The notes under the pieces were generated by a model. The model made no database searches. It saw nothing but the letters and a program-made list of their open reading frames with translations, and was not told the DNA's origin. From RH-AL1 sp964244495 (GTDB lineage Bacteria > Pseudomonadota > Alphaproteobacteria > Rhizobiales > Beijerinckiaceae), in contig CAXTIU010000008.1 in the NCBI GenBank assembly GCA_964244495.1, positions 62,001 to 126,000 of the forward strand: a DNA stretch of 64,000 bases, written 5' to 3'. A program made the position numbers and the translations under genes. Numbering within the stretch: position 1 is the stretch's first letter; every line of letters begins with the position of its first letter. This document shows, in pieces, positions 24,892 to 33,580 of the stretch.

Positions 24892-26615
24892 TCGGCTGCT
24901 CCACGGCGCGCGGACAGCGCTTCGCGCTCGATCGCGGCGCGCAGCTCCCGCGTGTCTTCCTCGCCGAGCAGGATTCGTTCCTCGTCGCGATGGGCTTCGA
25001 GGTCGGCGCGCAGTTCCTCGATCTGCCGTTCGATGCTTCCGCGCCGCCGGACCACCTCGCGCCGGCGCCGCTCGGTGTCGTGCCTGCGGCGGAGCAGGGA
25101 GGCCTGTTCCTCGGCTTCCTGGACGATCCGCGCCGTGCCGGTCAGCACGCCGGCCGTGCCGATGTAGGGCTCGCTCAGCCTGATGCCGTTCGCCGTGATC
25201 TGGTATTCGCGGATCTGGTTCGAGTGGCTCATGCCGCGCGCCTTGATGACGTAGAGCGTCCGCGTCCGCTCGCCATTGGCTTCGACGTCGAGGAGCTTGA
25301 TCCACACGTCCATCAATGACGACAGCCCGAGGTCGTTGCCTTGGTCGAAGAGGCTTTCCCGGCGCAGCGACGTGAAGACGGCGGTGATGGTGCGGCTCTT
25401 CAGCATGTCGACCATCCGCAGCAGCGTCGCCTGGACCTCGCGCGCCGGCCCTTCCAGGGCAGAGACCGGGTCGACCACGACGACGCGGGGCTCGTGGCGC
25501 AGGATGTCGCGGTGCATGCCGGCGAGGTGCGTTTCCAGGCCGAACAGGGTCGGGCGCGCGGCCTGGAAAACCAGCAGTCCCGCGTCGACGTGCGGCTGGA
25601 GGTCCACGCCGAACGACTGCGCGTTGCGGATGATCTGATCCCCGCTTTCCTCGAAGACGAACGACAGGCATCGTTCGCCCCGCCGGCAGGCGGCGTCGAC
25701 GACGTGTGCGGCGACCGTGGTCTTGCCGGTCCCGGCCACGCCCGACACCAGGATGCTCGATCCCTCGTAGAAGCCGCCGGGTCCGAGCATCGCGTCGAGG
25801 CCGGCGACGCCGGTCGGCACGACGATGCGCGAGGCCTTGTGGCTGAGGTCGGCGGAGGTGATCGGCAGGACGCTGATGCCCTGGTCGTCGACCAGGAACG
25901 GGTACTCGTTGGTGCCGTGCGCCGAGCCCCGGTACTTGACGACGCGCAGGCGCCGCGTGGTGATCTGGTCGATGACCCTGTTGTCGAGCAGCACGACGCA
26001 GTCGGACACGTATTCCTCGAGGCCCTGGCGGGTCAGCTGTCCCTCGCCGCGTTCGCCGGTGATCACCGCCGTGACGCCGCGATCCTTCAGCCAGCCGAAC
26101 AGACGGCGCAGCTCGGCCCGCAGCAGGGCCGTGTTGTCGAGGCCGGAGAACAGGGTCTCGATCGTGTCGAGCACGATGCGCTTGGCTCCGACGCTATCGA
26201 TGGCGTAGCCCAGCCGGATGAACAGGCCTTCGAGGTCGTACTCGCCGCTTTCCTCGATCTCGCTGCGTTCGACGCGCACGTGGTCGATGGCGAGCTTGCC
26301 CCTCCCGACGAGGTCGTCGAGGTCGTAGCCGAGCGAGGCGACGTTGGCGGCGAGGTCCTCGGCGCGCTCCTCGAAGGAGACGAAGACGCCGGGCTCGTCG
26401 TAGAGGGTCGCGCCGTTGACGAGGAAGGTGATGGCGAACAGCGTCTTGCCGCATCCCGCCGCGCCGCAGATCAGGCTGGGCCGGCCCATCGGCAGACCGC
26501 CGAAGGTGATGTCGTCGAACCCCCCGATCCCCGTCGGCGTCTTCGGGAGCGTCGCTGTCGCCGCCGCGATCTCGGGAGCCTTCGTCATCCGTGCCGATCC
26601 ATACCCGCCCGCCAT
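24888..26615 (-). CDS. kaiC: KaiC-like two-domain ATPase/autokinase with C-terminal coiled coil
   Basis: A 575-residue double-RecA protein. CI has Walker A G-A-A-G-C-G-K-T (51-58) and catalytic Glu82/Glu83. CII has G-V-A-G-T-G-K-T (292-299) and Glu322/Glu323. By position, Ser432-Ser433 before L-M-D match the Ser431/Thr432 phosphosites of cyanobacterial KaiC. Residues about 505-570 are a highly charged predicted coiled coil, longer than the cyanobacterial tail and reminiscent of Rhodobacter sphaeroides KaiC. ATG 26615 has GAGG 8 nt upstream; ATG 26588 is an alternative. There is no kaiA nearby, so this is probably a KaiBC-only timer or stress system. Confidence 0.95.
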   Translation of the reverse strand: MAGGYGSARMTKAPEIAAATATLPKTPTGIGGFDDITFGGLPMGRPSLICGAAGCGKTLFAITFLVNGATLYDEPGVFVSFEERAEDLAANVASLGYDLDDLVGRGKLAIDHVRVERSEIEESGEYDLEGLFIRLGYAIDSVGAKRIVLDTIETLFSGLDNTALLRAELRRLFGWLKDRGVTAVITGERGEGQLTRQGLEEYVSDCVVLLDNRVIDQITTRRLRVVKYRGSAHGTNEYPFLVDDQGISVLPITSADLSHKASRIVVPTGVAGLDAMLGPGGFYEGSSILVSGVAGTGKTTVAAHVVDAACRRGERCLSFVFEESGDQIIRNAQSFGVDLQPHVDAGLLVFQAARPTLFGLETHLAGMHRDILRHEPRVVVVDPVSALEGPAREVQATLLRMVDMLKSRTITAVFTSLRRESLFDQGNDLGLSSLMDVWIKLLDVEANGERTRTLYVIKARGMSHSNQIREYQITANGIRLSEPYIGTAGVLTGTARIVQEAEEQASLLRRRHDTERRRREVVRRRGSIERQIEELRADLEAHRDEERILLGEEDTRELRAAIEREALSARRGAAE

Positions 26616-26863
26616 CGACCGGGCCTCGCTCGCGCGCGAGGCCCGGTCGCACCCTGCCTATCAAACAAGGTCGTCTTACGCGCGATCACGGCCAGGCGGA
26701 ACCGGTTCCCCGGAAAAATCGCTGTCGATCGCTGGGGCGGATCGCTGGATGCCGGCCCCGCCCCGGCGGTCGAGGCTCTGTCCAAAGGCGCACGGTTGCG
26801 CGCGCGCGCGCGTGATACGAGCCCTGGACGCAACGCCGGCGGCGGTGCGCGAGGGAGCGGGGC

Positions 26864-28492
26864 ATGGCGGCGCGGGACGCGATCGACGGGACGTTCGACT
26901 ACATCGTCATCGGTGCCGGATCGGCGGGCTGCGTGCTCGCCAACCGACTGTCCGCCGACCCCGCGAAGCGCGTCCTGGTGCTGGAAGCCGGCGGCCAGGA
27001 CAATTGGATCTGGTTCCACATCCCTGTCGGCTACCTCTTCGCGATCGGCAATCCGCGCGCCGACTGGCTGTTCAACACGGAAGTCGAGGCGGGCCTGAAT
27101 GGCCGGGCGCTGGCCTACCCGCGCGGCAAGGTGATCGGCGGGTCGTCGTCCATCAACGCCATGGTCTACATGCGGGGACAGGCGGCCGACTACCAGGGCT
27201 GGCGGCAGCTCGGGCTGGAGGGCTGGGGGTGGGACGACGTGCTCCCCTTCTTCCTGAAGCACGAGGATCATGTCGCCGGAGCGAACGCCTTCCACGGCTC
27301 CGGCGGCGAGTGGCGCGTCGAGTTGCCCCGCATCCGCTGGGCGATCCTCGACGCGATCCGCGACGCGGCGGAGGTGGCCGGCATCAAGAAGATCCCCGAC
27401 TTCAACACCGGCGACAACGAGGGTTCTTCCTACTTCCACGTCAATCAGCGCCGAGGTCGCCGGTGGAGCGCGGCGCGCGCCTTCCTGAAGCCGGTGCTGC
27501 ACCGCCCGAACCTGCGGATGGAGACCGGCGTGCACGTCGAGCGCGTGCTGATCGAGGACGGCCGCGCGGTCGGCGTCGCTTTCGAGCGCGGCGGCGTCCA
27601 CCATGTCGCCAAGGTCGAGGGCGAGGTCGTCCTGTCGGCCGGCGCGGTGGCTTCGCCCAAGCTGCTCGAATTGTCGGGCATCGGCGACGCCGCCCGCCTC
27701 GCGGCCCTCGGCATCGCGCCCGTCCACCACGCGCCGGGCGTCGGCGAGAACCTGCAGGACCACCTGCAACTGCGCCCGGTCTACAAGGTCCAGGGCGTCC
27801 CCACCTTGAACCTGACATACAAGAACCTGTTCAAGCGCGGCTGGATGGGCGTGGAATACGCCCTGTTCCGCACCGGCCCCCTCACGATGGCGCCGAGCCA
27901 GGTCGGCGTCTTCGCCAAGTCCTCGTCACGCTACGCGACCGCCAACCTCCAGTACCATTTCCAGCCGCTCTCGCTCGGCAAGTGGGGGGAGGGCCTGCAC
28001 ACGTTCGGCGCCTTCACCGCCAGCGTCTGCAACCTCCGGCCGTCGAGCCGGGGCAGCGTCCATGCCGCGAGCCGCGATCCCGTGGCGCCGCCGGCGATCC
28101 GCCCGAACTATCTCGCGACGGAGGAGGACCAGCAGGTCGCCGTCGACGCGATGAAGCTGACGCGCCGGATCATCGCCCAGGCGCCGCTCGCCCGCTACAG
28201 GCCCGAGGAACACCTGCCTGGGATGACGGTGAGCAGCGACGCGGACCTGCTCAGCGCGGCGCGCGACCTCGGCACGACCATCTTCCATCCTGTCGGCACG
28301 GCGCGCATGGGCGCCGACCACGATGTCGGTGCGGTGCTCGACGCGCGGCTGCGCGTGCGGGGCATCCGCGGATTGAGGGTGATCGACGCGTCCGCGATGC
28401 CGCGCATCACGTCGGGCAACACGAACTCACCGACGGTGATGATGGCGGAGAAGGGCGCCGCGATGATGCTGGAGGACGCGCGCGCCCATTGA
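26864..28492 (+). CDS. GMC-family FAD oxidoreductase (choline/alcohol dehydrogenase type)
   Basis: A 542-residue cytoplasmic flavoprotein. The N-terminal dinucleotide motif I-G-A-G-S-A-G (16-22) is followed by the GMC signature around G-K-V-I-G-G-S-S-S-I-N-A-M-V-Y. The C-terminal H-P-V-G-T-A-R-M-G and S-G-N-T-N-S-P-T-V-M-M-A-E-K segments carry the catalytic His/Asn region. Length matches BetA/AlkJ-type enzymes. The substrate (choline, aliphatic or polyethylene-glycol-type alcohol) cannot be told from sequence. GAGGGA lies 7 nt before the ATG. It is divergent from kaiC across 248 bp and followed by a perfect hairpin. Confidence 0.93.
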   Translation: MAARDAIDGTFDYIVIGAGSAGCVLANRLSADPAKRVLVLEAGGQDNWIWFHIPVGYLFAIGNPRADWLFNTEVEAGLNGRALAYPRGKVIGGSSSINAMVYMRGQAADYQGWRQLGLEGWGWDDVLPFFLKHEDHVAGANAFHGSGGEWRVELPRIRWAILDAIRDAAEVAGIKKIPDFNTGDNEGSSYFHVNQRRGRRWSAARAFLKPVLHRPNLRMETGVHVERVLIEDGRAVGVAFERGGVHHVAKVEGEVVLSAGAVASPKLLELSGIGDAARLAALGIAPVHHAPGVGENLQDHLQLRPVYKVQGVPTLNLTYKNLFKRGWMGVEYALFRTGPLTMAPSQVGVFAKSSSRYATANLQYHFQPLSLGKWGEGLHTFGAFTASVCNLRPSSRGSVHAASRDPVAPPAIRPNYLATEEDQQVAVDAMKLTRRIIAQAPLARYRPEEHLPGMTVSSDADLLSAARDLGTTIFHPVGTARMGADHDVGAVLDARLRVRGIRGLRVIDASAMPRITSGNTNSPTVMMAEKGAAMMLEDARAH

Positions 28493-28814
28493 AGGAAAGC
28501 CGGCGCGTCGCGTGGAGGCACGCGACGTTCATGGAAACACGGAGCGGGGCGTCGGGCATGCTGATGTTGTCGGCGAGCCCGTGCCGCGGGATCGACCAGG
28601 GCCGACGAGGACGGTTGTCGCCGCCCGTGCCGGGACGCCGCGAGGCCACGCACGCCGTAACAAAGACACAGGGCGGGTGATTTCCTCCTCTCCTCTTTCC
28701 GGGCGTTGCAGTGGCTCGGCAGCCGTGATCAAGCTGGCGCGCTCACCCCGCGAACCCCTCGCCGATGGCGTCACGCCGCACCAAGCGCCCGCTCCGACCC
28801 GCGTCCGACATCGG
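28493..28814. other. Non-coding gap between the GMC gene and the copper cluster
   Basis: These 322 bp hold the hairpin at 28506-28527 and probably the promoter of the copper-cluster genes. No convincing ORF or known operator (for example a CueR or CsoR dyad) was recognised. Confidence 0.5.
28506..28527 (+). terminator. Perfect 9-bp stem, 4-nt loop hairpin after the GMC gene
   Basis: CGTCGCGTG-GAGG-CACGCGACG starts 13 nt after the GMC stop codon. No U-run follows (TTCATGG), so it is either a non-canonical terminator or a 3'-end stabilising stem. Confidence 0.55.
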
Positions 28815-29162
28815 ATGACGGAGCCGGTGCGACGCTTCCTGATCGCGTGGCTCGCCGTTCTCGGGCTCGTGGTCCAGCTTTCCGCCGCGGCGGCGTGCGC
28901 GCCGGCCCCGGCCGGCGCCTTTCCGATCTGCCACGCCGACGGCGCCGACCAAGCGGGTGGCGACCACGGGCCGCTCCATCACCACGACGAATGCCCGCTT
29001 TGCGCCGCGCATTGCCACGCGGCGGCCGTGCTGCCGCCCGCCGTCGGGACGGTGGCGCCCGTCGTCGTGGCCGGCGTCGATCCAAGACCCGCGCCGCCCC
29101 CGACCCGATCCGTCGCGCGGGTCTGCGCCGGCGCCTCGCCGCGCGGTCCCCCGCGCACCTGA
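28815..29162 (+). CDS. DUF2946-like small exported metal-cluster protein
   Basis: A 115-residue protein. The N-terminus is a signal or anchor (R-F-L-I-A-W-L-A-V-L-G-L-V). A His/Cys-rich centre follows (G-P-L-H-H-H-D-E-C-P-L-C-A-A-H-C-H) and then a Pro/Ala-rich tail. The C-P-L-C motif near the middle is typical of DUF2946 proteins, often found beside copper genes. ATG 28815 is chosen because it puts a normal signal at the N-terminus; the frame is open 100 codons further upstream without support. Metal binding or sensing is likely, but the function is unproven. Confidence 0.72.
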   Translation: MTEPVRRFLIAWLAVLGLVVQLSAAAACAPAPAGAFPICHADGADQAGGDHGPLHHHDECPLCAAHCHAAAVLPPAVGTVAPVVVAGVDPRPAPPPTRSVARVCAGASPRGPPRT

Positions 29163-29333
29163 CCGGTTCGGCGAGCCGTCCCCCGGCGACGACGCTCGGG
29201 CGGCGGTGAGCCGACGCGCGTGGCCGTCGGACCAGGGTCTGGCTGGCTCCGCGCCATCCTCCCGCGCCATCCATCGATCCACGCGGCGCCGCCATGGCCG
29301 CGAGCCTGCGCCCGCATTCCCGTCAAGGACCCC

Positions 29334-30308
29334 ATGTCTCGAAACCCGCCCGTCAGGGTGGCCAGCGCGCTCGCGCTCGCCGCCCTGGTCCCCTGCGCCT
29401 GCCCGGCGCAAGCCCACACCATCGTCGGCGACCGCGTGTTCCCGGCGACGCTCGCCATCGACGACCCCGGCGTCAACGACGAGCTGACGCTGCCGGTCTT
29501 CTCCTATCTCCCCGCCGCGAACCCGGACGGCACCGCCGGCCCGCAAACCTTCATGTTCAGTGGGGAGTACGACAAGACGATCACCGCCGACCTCCAGCTG
29601 TCGATCGCCTCCGATGGCTTGACGGTCCAGCGCAACCCGCGCGCCACCGGCTTCGCCAACATCGACGTGGGCGCGAAATACGTCTTCTTCCAGAGCCCGG
29701 CGCACGAGTTCATCGTCTCGGGCGGCGTCTCCGTCGACATCGGCGGCACCGGCAGCGGACCCAATTCGGCGATTCCAGCCGACCAGTTCACGACGCTGAC
29801 GCCGACCCTCTACCTGGGCAAGGGCTTCGGCGACCTCGCGAGCGACTGGGCGCGCCCCTTCGCGGTCACGGGATCGGTGAGCTATTCCATCCCTACGGTC
29901 ATCCACGACCCGCTCGACGGCAGCCAAGTGCCCAACGTCGTGACCTACGGCGGCACGATCCAGTACAGCCTGCTGTATCGCAATTCCTTCGTCGCCGAGG
30001 TTCCGAGCGCCTTTAACAGGCTGATCCCGGCGTTCGAGGCCGTCTTCAGCACGCCGGTGGCGAACACCGGGCCGTCGATCGACGGCGATTTCTCGGTGCA
30101 CGACACGACCGGGATCGTCGGGCCCTCGCTGTACTACGTCGGCTCGACCTTCGAGGTCGGGGTGATGGCGCAGGTGCCGATCAACCGGGCGAGCGGCCTG
30201 CATCCCGGCGTGATGGCGATCCTCGACTTCTTCCTGGACGACATCGCCCCCGACACGCTCGGCAAGCCGCTGTTCGGCCCCCCGCAATCCCGTTTCGTCA
30301 ACCGTTGA
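29334..30308 (+). CDS. Exported beta-barrel-like protein in the copper cluster (function unknown)
   Basis: A 324-residue protein with a signal peptide (cleavage after A-Q-A). The mature part alternates polar and aromatic residues in amphipathic strands and ends P-P-Q-S-R-F-V-N-R. Internal segments such as F-A-N-I-D-V-G-A-K-Y-V-F and T-L-T-P-T-L-Y-L-G-K-G-F-G-D-L resemble outer-membrane transporter-like barrels. ATG 29334 has AAGGA just upstream. It stands 8 nt before copC, so it probably belongs to the same operon and may be a metal-uptake or metal-tolerance porin. I do not recognise a named family. Confidence 0.7.
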   Translation: MSRNPPVRVASALALAALVPCACPAQAHTIVGDRVFPATLAIDDPGVNDELTLPVFSYLPAANPDGTAGPQTFMFSGEYDKTITADLQLSIASDGLTVQRNPRATGFANIDVGAKYVFFQSPAHEFIVSGGVSVDIGGTGSGPNSAIPADQFTTLTPTLYLGKGFGDLASDWARPFAVTGSVSYSIPTVIHDPLDGSQVPNVVTYGGTIQYSLLYRNSFVAEVPSAFNRLIPAFEAVFSTPVANTGPSIDGDFSVHDTTGIVGPSLYYVGSTFEVGVMAQVPINRASGLHPGVMAILDFFLDDIAPDTLGKPLFGPPQSRFVNR

Positions 30309-30316
30309 GGATCATC

Positions 30317-30685
30317 ATGACCAACATCTCGAAGACCATCGCGCTGGTCACCGGCGTTTGCGCCTTCCCCACGGCGGTCTCGGCGCACGCCTTCCTCGAA
30401 CACGCGAGCCCCGGTGTCGGCGGCACAGTGCACGGCGCGCCGGCCGAGCTCGACCTTTCCTTCACCCAGGACGTCGTGGTGGTGCTGTCGGGCGTCAGCG
30501 TCGCGTCGGTCGGCGGCGGCGCGGTCCCCGCCGCGAAGCCGACGGCCGATGGGGCGAGCCCGAGCCTGCTCCACGTGCGCCTCGGCCGACCGCTCGCGCC
30601 CGGCACCTACCTCGTGACGTGGCACGTCGTGTCGGTCGACACCCATCCCACGTCCGGCACCTACAAGTTCACCGTCGCGCCCTGA
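30317..30685 (+). CDS. copC: CopC periplasmic copper-binding protein
   Basis: A 122-residue protein with a signal peptide cleaved before H-A-F-L-E-H, leaving the N-terminal His as Cu(II) ligand. The C-terminal W-H-V-V-S-V-D-T-H-P has the Asp and His ligands that complete the CopC Cu(II) site. A single Ig-like beta-sandwich of normal length is present. ATG 30317 follows GAGG by 6 nt; an upstream TTG at 30305 is less likely. It precedes copD by 14 nt, the usual CopCD pairing for copper import or handling. Confidence 0.93.
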   Translation: MTNISKTIALVTGVCAFPTAVSAHAFLEHASPGVGGTVHGAPAELDLSFTQDVVVVLSGVSVASVGGGAVPAAKPTADGASPSLLHVRLGRPLAPGTYLVTWHVVSVDTHPTSGTYKFTVAP

Positions 30686-30699
30686 GCGGCGGCGGGGCC

Positions 30700-31623
30700 A
30701 TGCTCAACGACCCCGTGCTCCTCCTTCTCGTCGCGTCGCGGTGGGTCCATTTCGTCGCGGTCTTCGTCGTGTTCGGCGCCTCGCTGTTCTGGATCACGGT
30801 CGGGTCCGGGCCGGTGCGGCGCGCGCTGCCCCGGACGTTTCGTCGGACGCTGTCGCTCCTCGCGATCGCGGCGCCGGTCGCGGCCGTGTCGGGCCTCGCT
30901 TGGCTCGCCGCGTCGATCGCCTACGCCGTGAGCGGCTTCGGCTCGCTCGTCGATCCCGACACGTTGCGCGGCTTCTTCCTCCAGCCGCCGTTCGGGCCGC
31001 CGTTCAGCCTCCGGCTCGCGCTGATGGCGGCCCTCGTCCTCGCCGCCTTCGTCCCGCTCGCGTCCCGCGTCCGCGTCGTGGCGCTGGTGCTGGTCGGGGG
31101 CGCCCTGCTGGCGAGCCAGGCCTGGACCGGGCACGCCGCCGAAGGAGGCCCATACGGCGCCGCGATGCTCGGCTCCTACGCCGTCCACGTCCTGGCGGCG
31201 GCGGCCTGGACGGGAGGACTGCCGGTGCTCGGCGCCGCGCTCGCTGAAGGGCGGCGCGAGGGTTATGCTCGCGCGATGACCGTCCAGCTCCTTTCACGCT
31301 ACGCGACGATGGCGACGGTCGCCGTCGTGCTGATCCTCGCCAGCGGCACCGCCAACACGGCCTTCCACGTCGGCGGCGACGTCACCGGCCTGCGGTCCAG
31401 CGCCTACGGGCACGTCCTGCTCGCGAAGGTCGCGCTGGTCGCGGCGATGCTCGGGCTCGCGGCCCTCAACCGCTTCGCGTTTCTGCCGCGCCTGCGTCGC
31501 GATCCAACCCGGAGCGGCACGTGGGCGCGTGCCGTGCGGGTCAGCGTGGCGCTCGACACGGTTCTGGCCCTGCTCGTCCTGGGAGCGGCCGCCGTGCTCG
31601 GCGTCACGCCGCCGCCGCACTGA
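30700..31623 (+). CDS. copD: CopD inner-membrane copper transport protein
   Basis: A 307-residue polytopic protein with about eight hydrophobic helices. Conserved histidines include S-R-W-V-H-F, W-T-G-H-A-A-E-G-G and Y-A-V-H-V-L-A-A-A-A-W-T-G-G, the last a CopD signature, and later T-A-F-H-V-G-G. It works with CopC to move copper across the inner membrane. It starts 14 nt after copC and is followed by the PCu(A)C gene after 13 nt, so the three are probably co-transcribed. Confidence 0.92.
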   Translation: MLNDPVLLLLVASRWVHFVAVFVVFGASLFWITVGSGPVRRALPRTFRRTLSLLAIAAPVAAVSGLAWLAASIAYAVSGFGSLVDPDTLRGFFLQPPFGPPFSLRLALMAALVLAAFVPLASRVRVVALVLVGGALLASQAWTGHAAEGGPYGAAMLGSYAVHVLAAAAWTGGLPVLGAALAEGRREGYARAMTVQLLSRYATMATVAVVLILASGTANTAFHVGGDVTGLRSSAYGHVLLAKVALVAAMLGLAALNRFAFLPRLRRDPTRSGTWARAVRVSVALDTVLALLVLGAAAVLGVTPPPH

Positions 31624-31636
31624 GGGGGAACATCGC

Positions 31637-32146
31637 ATGAAGTGCCCGCCGCTCGTCTTCGCGCTCGCTTTCCTCCTGCCGGCCGTCGTCGCGCCGGCCC
31701 GCGCCCAGGATGCCGGAGGCACTGCCGGCGCCATCGAGATCCACGACCCGTGGCTGCGCGCCACGCCGAAGGGCGCGCCGGTGGTCGGCGGCTACGCCAC
31801 CATCACCAACAGGGGCACATCGGTCGACCGGGTGATCGGCGCCCGCCTGCCGATCGCGGCGGATGCGGCGGTGCACGCGATGACGAGCGTCGACGGCGTC
31901 ATGCACATGGCGGGTGTGGCCGGCGGCCTGCCGATCGCGCCCGGCGCCACGGTGACGCTCGCGCCGGACGGCACTCACCTGATGTTCACCCAGCCGACCG
32001 AACAGCTCCGCGAGGGCATGAGCGTGCGCGGCGCCATCCTGTTCGAGCGCGCCGGCGCCGTCCCCGTGACCTTCGTCGTCGGCGGGATGGCCGCCCGATT
32101 CGCGCCAAGCGACGTCAAGTCCGCGCCGGGCAAGGCCCGGCCTTGA
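31637..32146 (+). CDS. PCu(A)C-type periplasmic copper chaperone
   Basis: A 169-residue protein with a signal peptide (A-R-A-Q-D). The copper site pattern is visible: a His and Met pair (V-H-A-M then G-V-M-H-M) and a distal G-T-H-L-M-F, as in the H-M-x(n)-H-x-M arrangement of the DUF461/PCu(A)C family. Members deliver Cu(I) to the Cu(A) centre of cytochrome oxidase. GAGGGGGA lies upstream of the ATG. It ends the copper operon. Confidence 0.92.
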   Translation: MKCPPLVFALAFLLPAVVAPARAQDAGGTAGAIEIHDPWLRATPKGAPVVGGYATITNRGTSVDRVIGARLPIAADAAVHAMTSVDGVMHMAGVAGGLPIAPGATVTLAPDGTHLMFTQPTEQLREGMSVRGAILFERAGAVPVTFVVGGMAARFAPSDVKSAPGKARP

Positions 32147-32473
32147 GGGAAGCTCCCACGCCTTACCCTGCCTTGCCCGAGGTCCAAGCGGCCGGGAAGC
32201 CCCGGCGGCCTCGCCACCTCGGAGCCGCGCGCGCACCGGCTTCGGGGACCGCCGTTCCAAAGGCACGGGCTCGCCGCGCGACCGTTGCCGCGCGCACCCG
32301 CAAGGTCCCGCGACGATGGCGTGCGAGCCCCTCGATGCGGGCGAGGCTTGGGCGGATGCTTCGCACTTGACGACGTGGTGCCATCCTCCGAGAACGTTTA
32401 CGTCGCGGAGACGGCCGCGTGCGTCGTGGAACCGTACGGCGCGTGGCCGTCGATGCGTCGGAGGCGGCTTCAG
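32147..32473. other. Non-coding gap after the copper cluster
   Basis: No supported gene in these 327 bp. GGAGG at 32460-32464 is the likely ribosome site of the next gene. No hairpin with a U-run was found. Confidence 0.45.
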
Positions 32474-33064
32474 GTGCTCAGCGAGGGCGGAACGGTCACC
32501 GGCGCCGCCACGGCCGGAGGGACGGTAACGGGGCCGATCTCCGCCGAACACGCGCGCTTCATCGAGGGATCGTCCCTCCTCCTGGTGATGTCGAGCGCGC
32601 CCGACGCCGCCCCCGACGTGTCGCCGCGCGGGGACGCGCCGGGCTTCGTGCGGGTGGTCGGTCCCGATCGTCTCCAGTTGCCCGACCGCATCGGCAACAA
32701 CCGCGTGGACACGATCGGCAACGTGCTGCGCGATCCCCGGATCGCGCTCGTTTTCCTCCGCGTGGGCGACGAGCGCACCCTGCAGGTCGGCGGCGCGGCC
32801 ACGATCCTCACCGATCCCGCGCTGCTGGCGACGTTCGCCGTCAGGAACCGTCCGCCCCGCTCCGTGATGGAGGTGAGCGTCGCGTCAGCGACGTTCGGCC
32901 CGTCGCCGGCGATCGCCGCCGCCGACCTCTGGCTCGCCGAGCCGGCCGGCGCCGTCGCGACCTTCGCCTCGCTCGGCGAGGTCATGGCCGATCAGGTCGG
33001 CGGCATGACCAAGGACGAGGCGGAAGCCTGGATCGCGAATTCCTATGCCAACAAGCTGTATTGA
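32474..33064 (+). CDS. PPOX-type FMN-binding flavoprotein (MSMEG_1061-like)
   Basis: A 196-residue split-barrel flavoprotein. Family landmarks are D-V-S-P-R-G-D-A-P-G-F-V, L-P-D-R-I-G-N-N-R-V-D-T (FMN phosphate binding), D-P-R-I-A-L-V-F and a P-P-R-S-V-M-E-V-like late segment. GTG 32474 is preferred because GGAGG lies 9 nt upstream; the frame extends to 32285. The N-terminus (V-L-S-E-G-G-T-V-T-G repeated T-V-T-G) looks unlike the usual family start and may reflect rearrangement. Substrate unknown. It lies 6 nt before a second family member. Confidence 0.75.
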   Translation: MLSEGGTVTGAATAGGTVTGPISAEHARFIEGSSLLLVMSSAPDAAPDVSPRGDAPGFVRVVGPDRLQLPDRIGNNRVDTIGNVLRDPRIALVFLRVGDERTLQVGGAATILTDPALLATFAVRNRPPRSVMEVSVASATFGPSPAIAAADLWLAEPAGAVATFASLGEVMADQVGGMTKDEAEAWIANSYANKLY

Positions 33065-33070
33065 CGTGCC

Positions 33071-33580
33071 ATGAACCCATCTCAACCGAACCAGCCCGCC
33101 ACGGACCGGCACCTGCCCCTCGCCTCGATCGACGACCTACGGGGGGTCTACGGTCCCCCCAACCCAGCCGTGCTCGACAAGGTCCTGGCCCGCTTCGACA
33201 AGCACGCGACCGCCTTCGTGGAGGCGGCCCGGTTCGCGGCGGTGAACGTCCGCGGTCCCGACGGCGCCCCCGTGTCGGTGATGGCCGGTGGACCCGGGGG
33301 CTTCGCCCGCGTGCTCGACCCCGTCACGGTCGCGATCGACGTGCCGCGCGCGTGCTGGCCCGCCGACAGGCTGGGTTGCCCGACCACGGAGGATTTCGCG
33401 ATGGGGACGCTCTTCGTCATCCCCGGCGTCAAGGAAACGCTGCGCCTGAAAGGCGTGGCGCGGGTCGCGCCCGAACCCGGCCGGGGCGAGGGCATCGTTC
33501 GCGTCACGCTGCGGCTCGAGGCCCTGTACTTCCATTGCGCCAAGGCCTTCATGCGCTCGCGCGTCTGGGAGCGGACGTAG
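33071..33580 (+). CDS. Divergent PPOX-type flavoprotein paralogue
   Basis: A 169-residue relative of the preceding gene. It keeps the N-terminal Y-G-P-P-N helix and late Y-F-H-C-A-K-A-F-M-R-S motif of the MSMEG_1061-like group. The usual S-P-R-G-D and D-R-x-G-N-N-R FMN segments are replaced by S-V-M-A-G-G and D-R-L-G-C-P-T-T-E-D. It may no longer bind FMN. Tandem placement with a 6-nt gap suggests one transcript. Conserved length argues against simple decay. Confidence 0.65.
   Translation: MNPSQPNQPATDRHLPLASIDDLRGVYGPPNPAVLDKVLARFDKHATAFVEAARFAAVNVRGPDGAPVSVMAGGPGGFARVLDPVTVAIDVPRACWPADRLGCPTTEDFAMGTLFVIPGVKETLRLKGVARVAPEPGRGEGIVRVTLRLEALYFHCAKAFMRSRVWERT

Noticed and set aside
26799..26815. 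GC dinucleotide run as a functional Z-DNA site
   Set aside because: Short and expected at this GC content; a similar run lies inside a coding gene near 43075.
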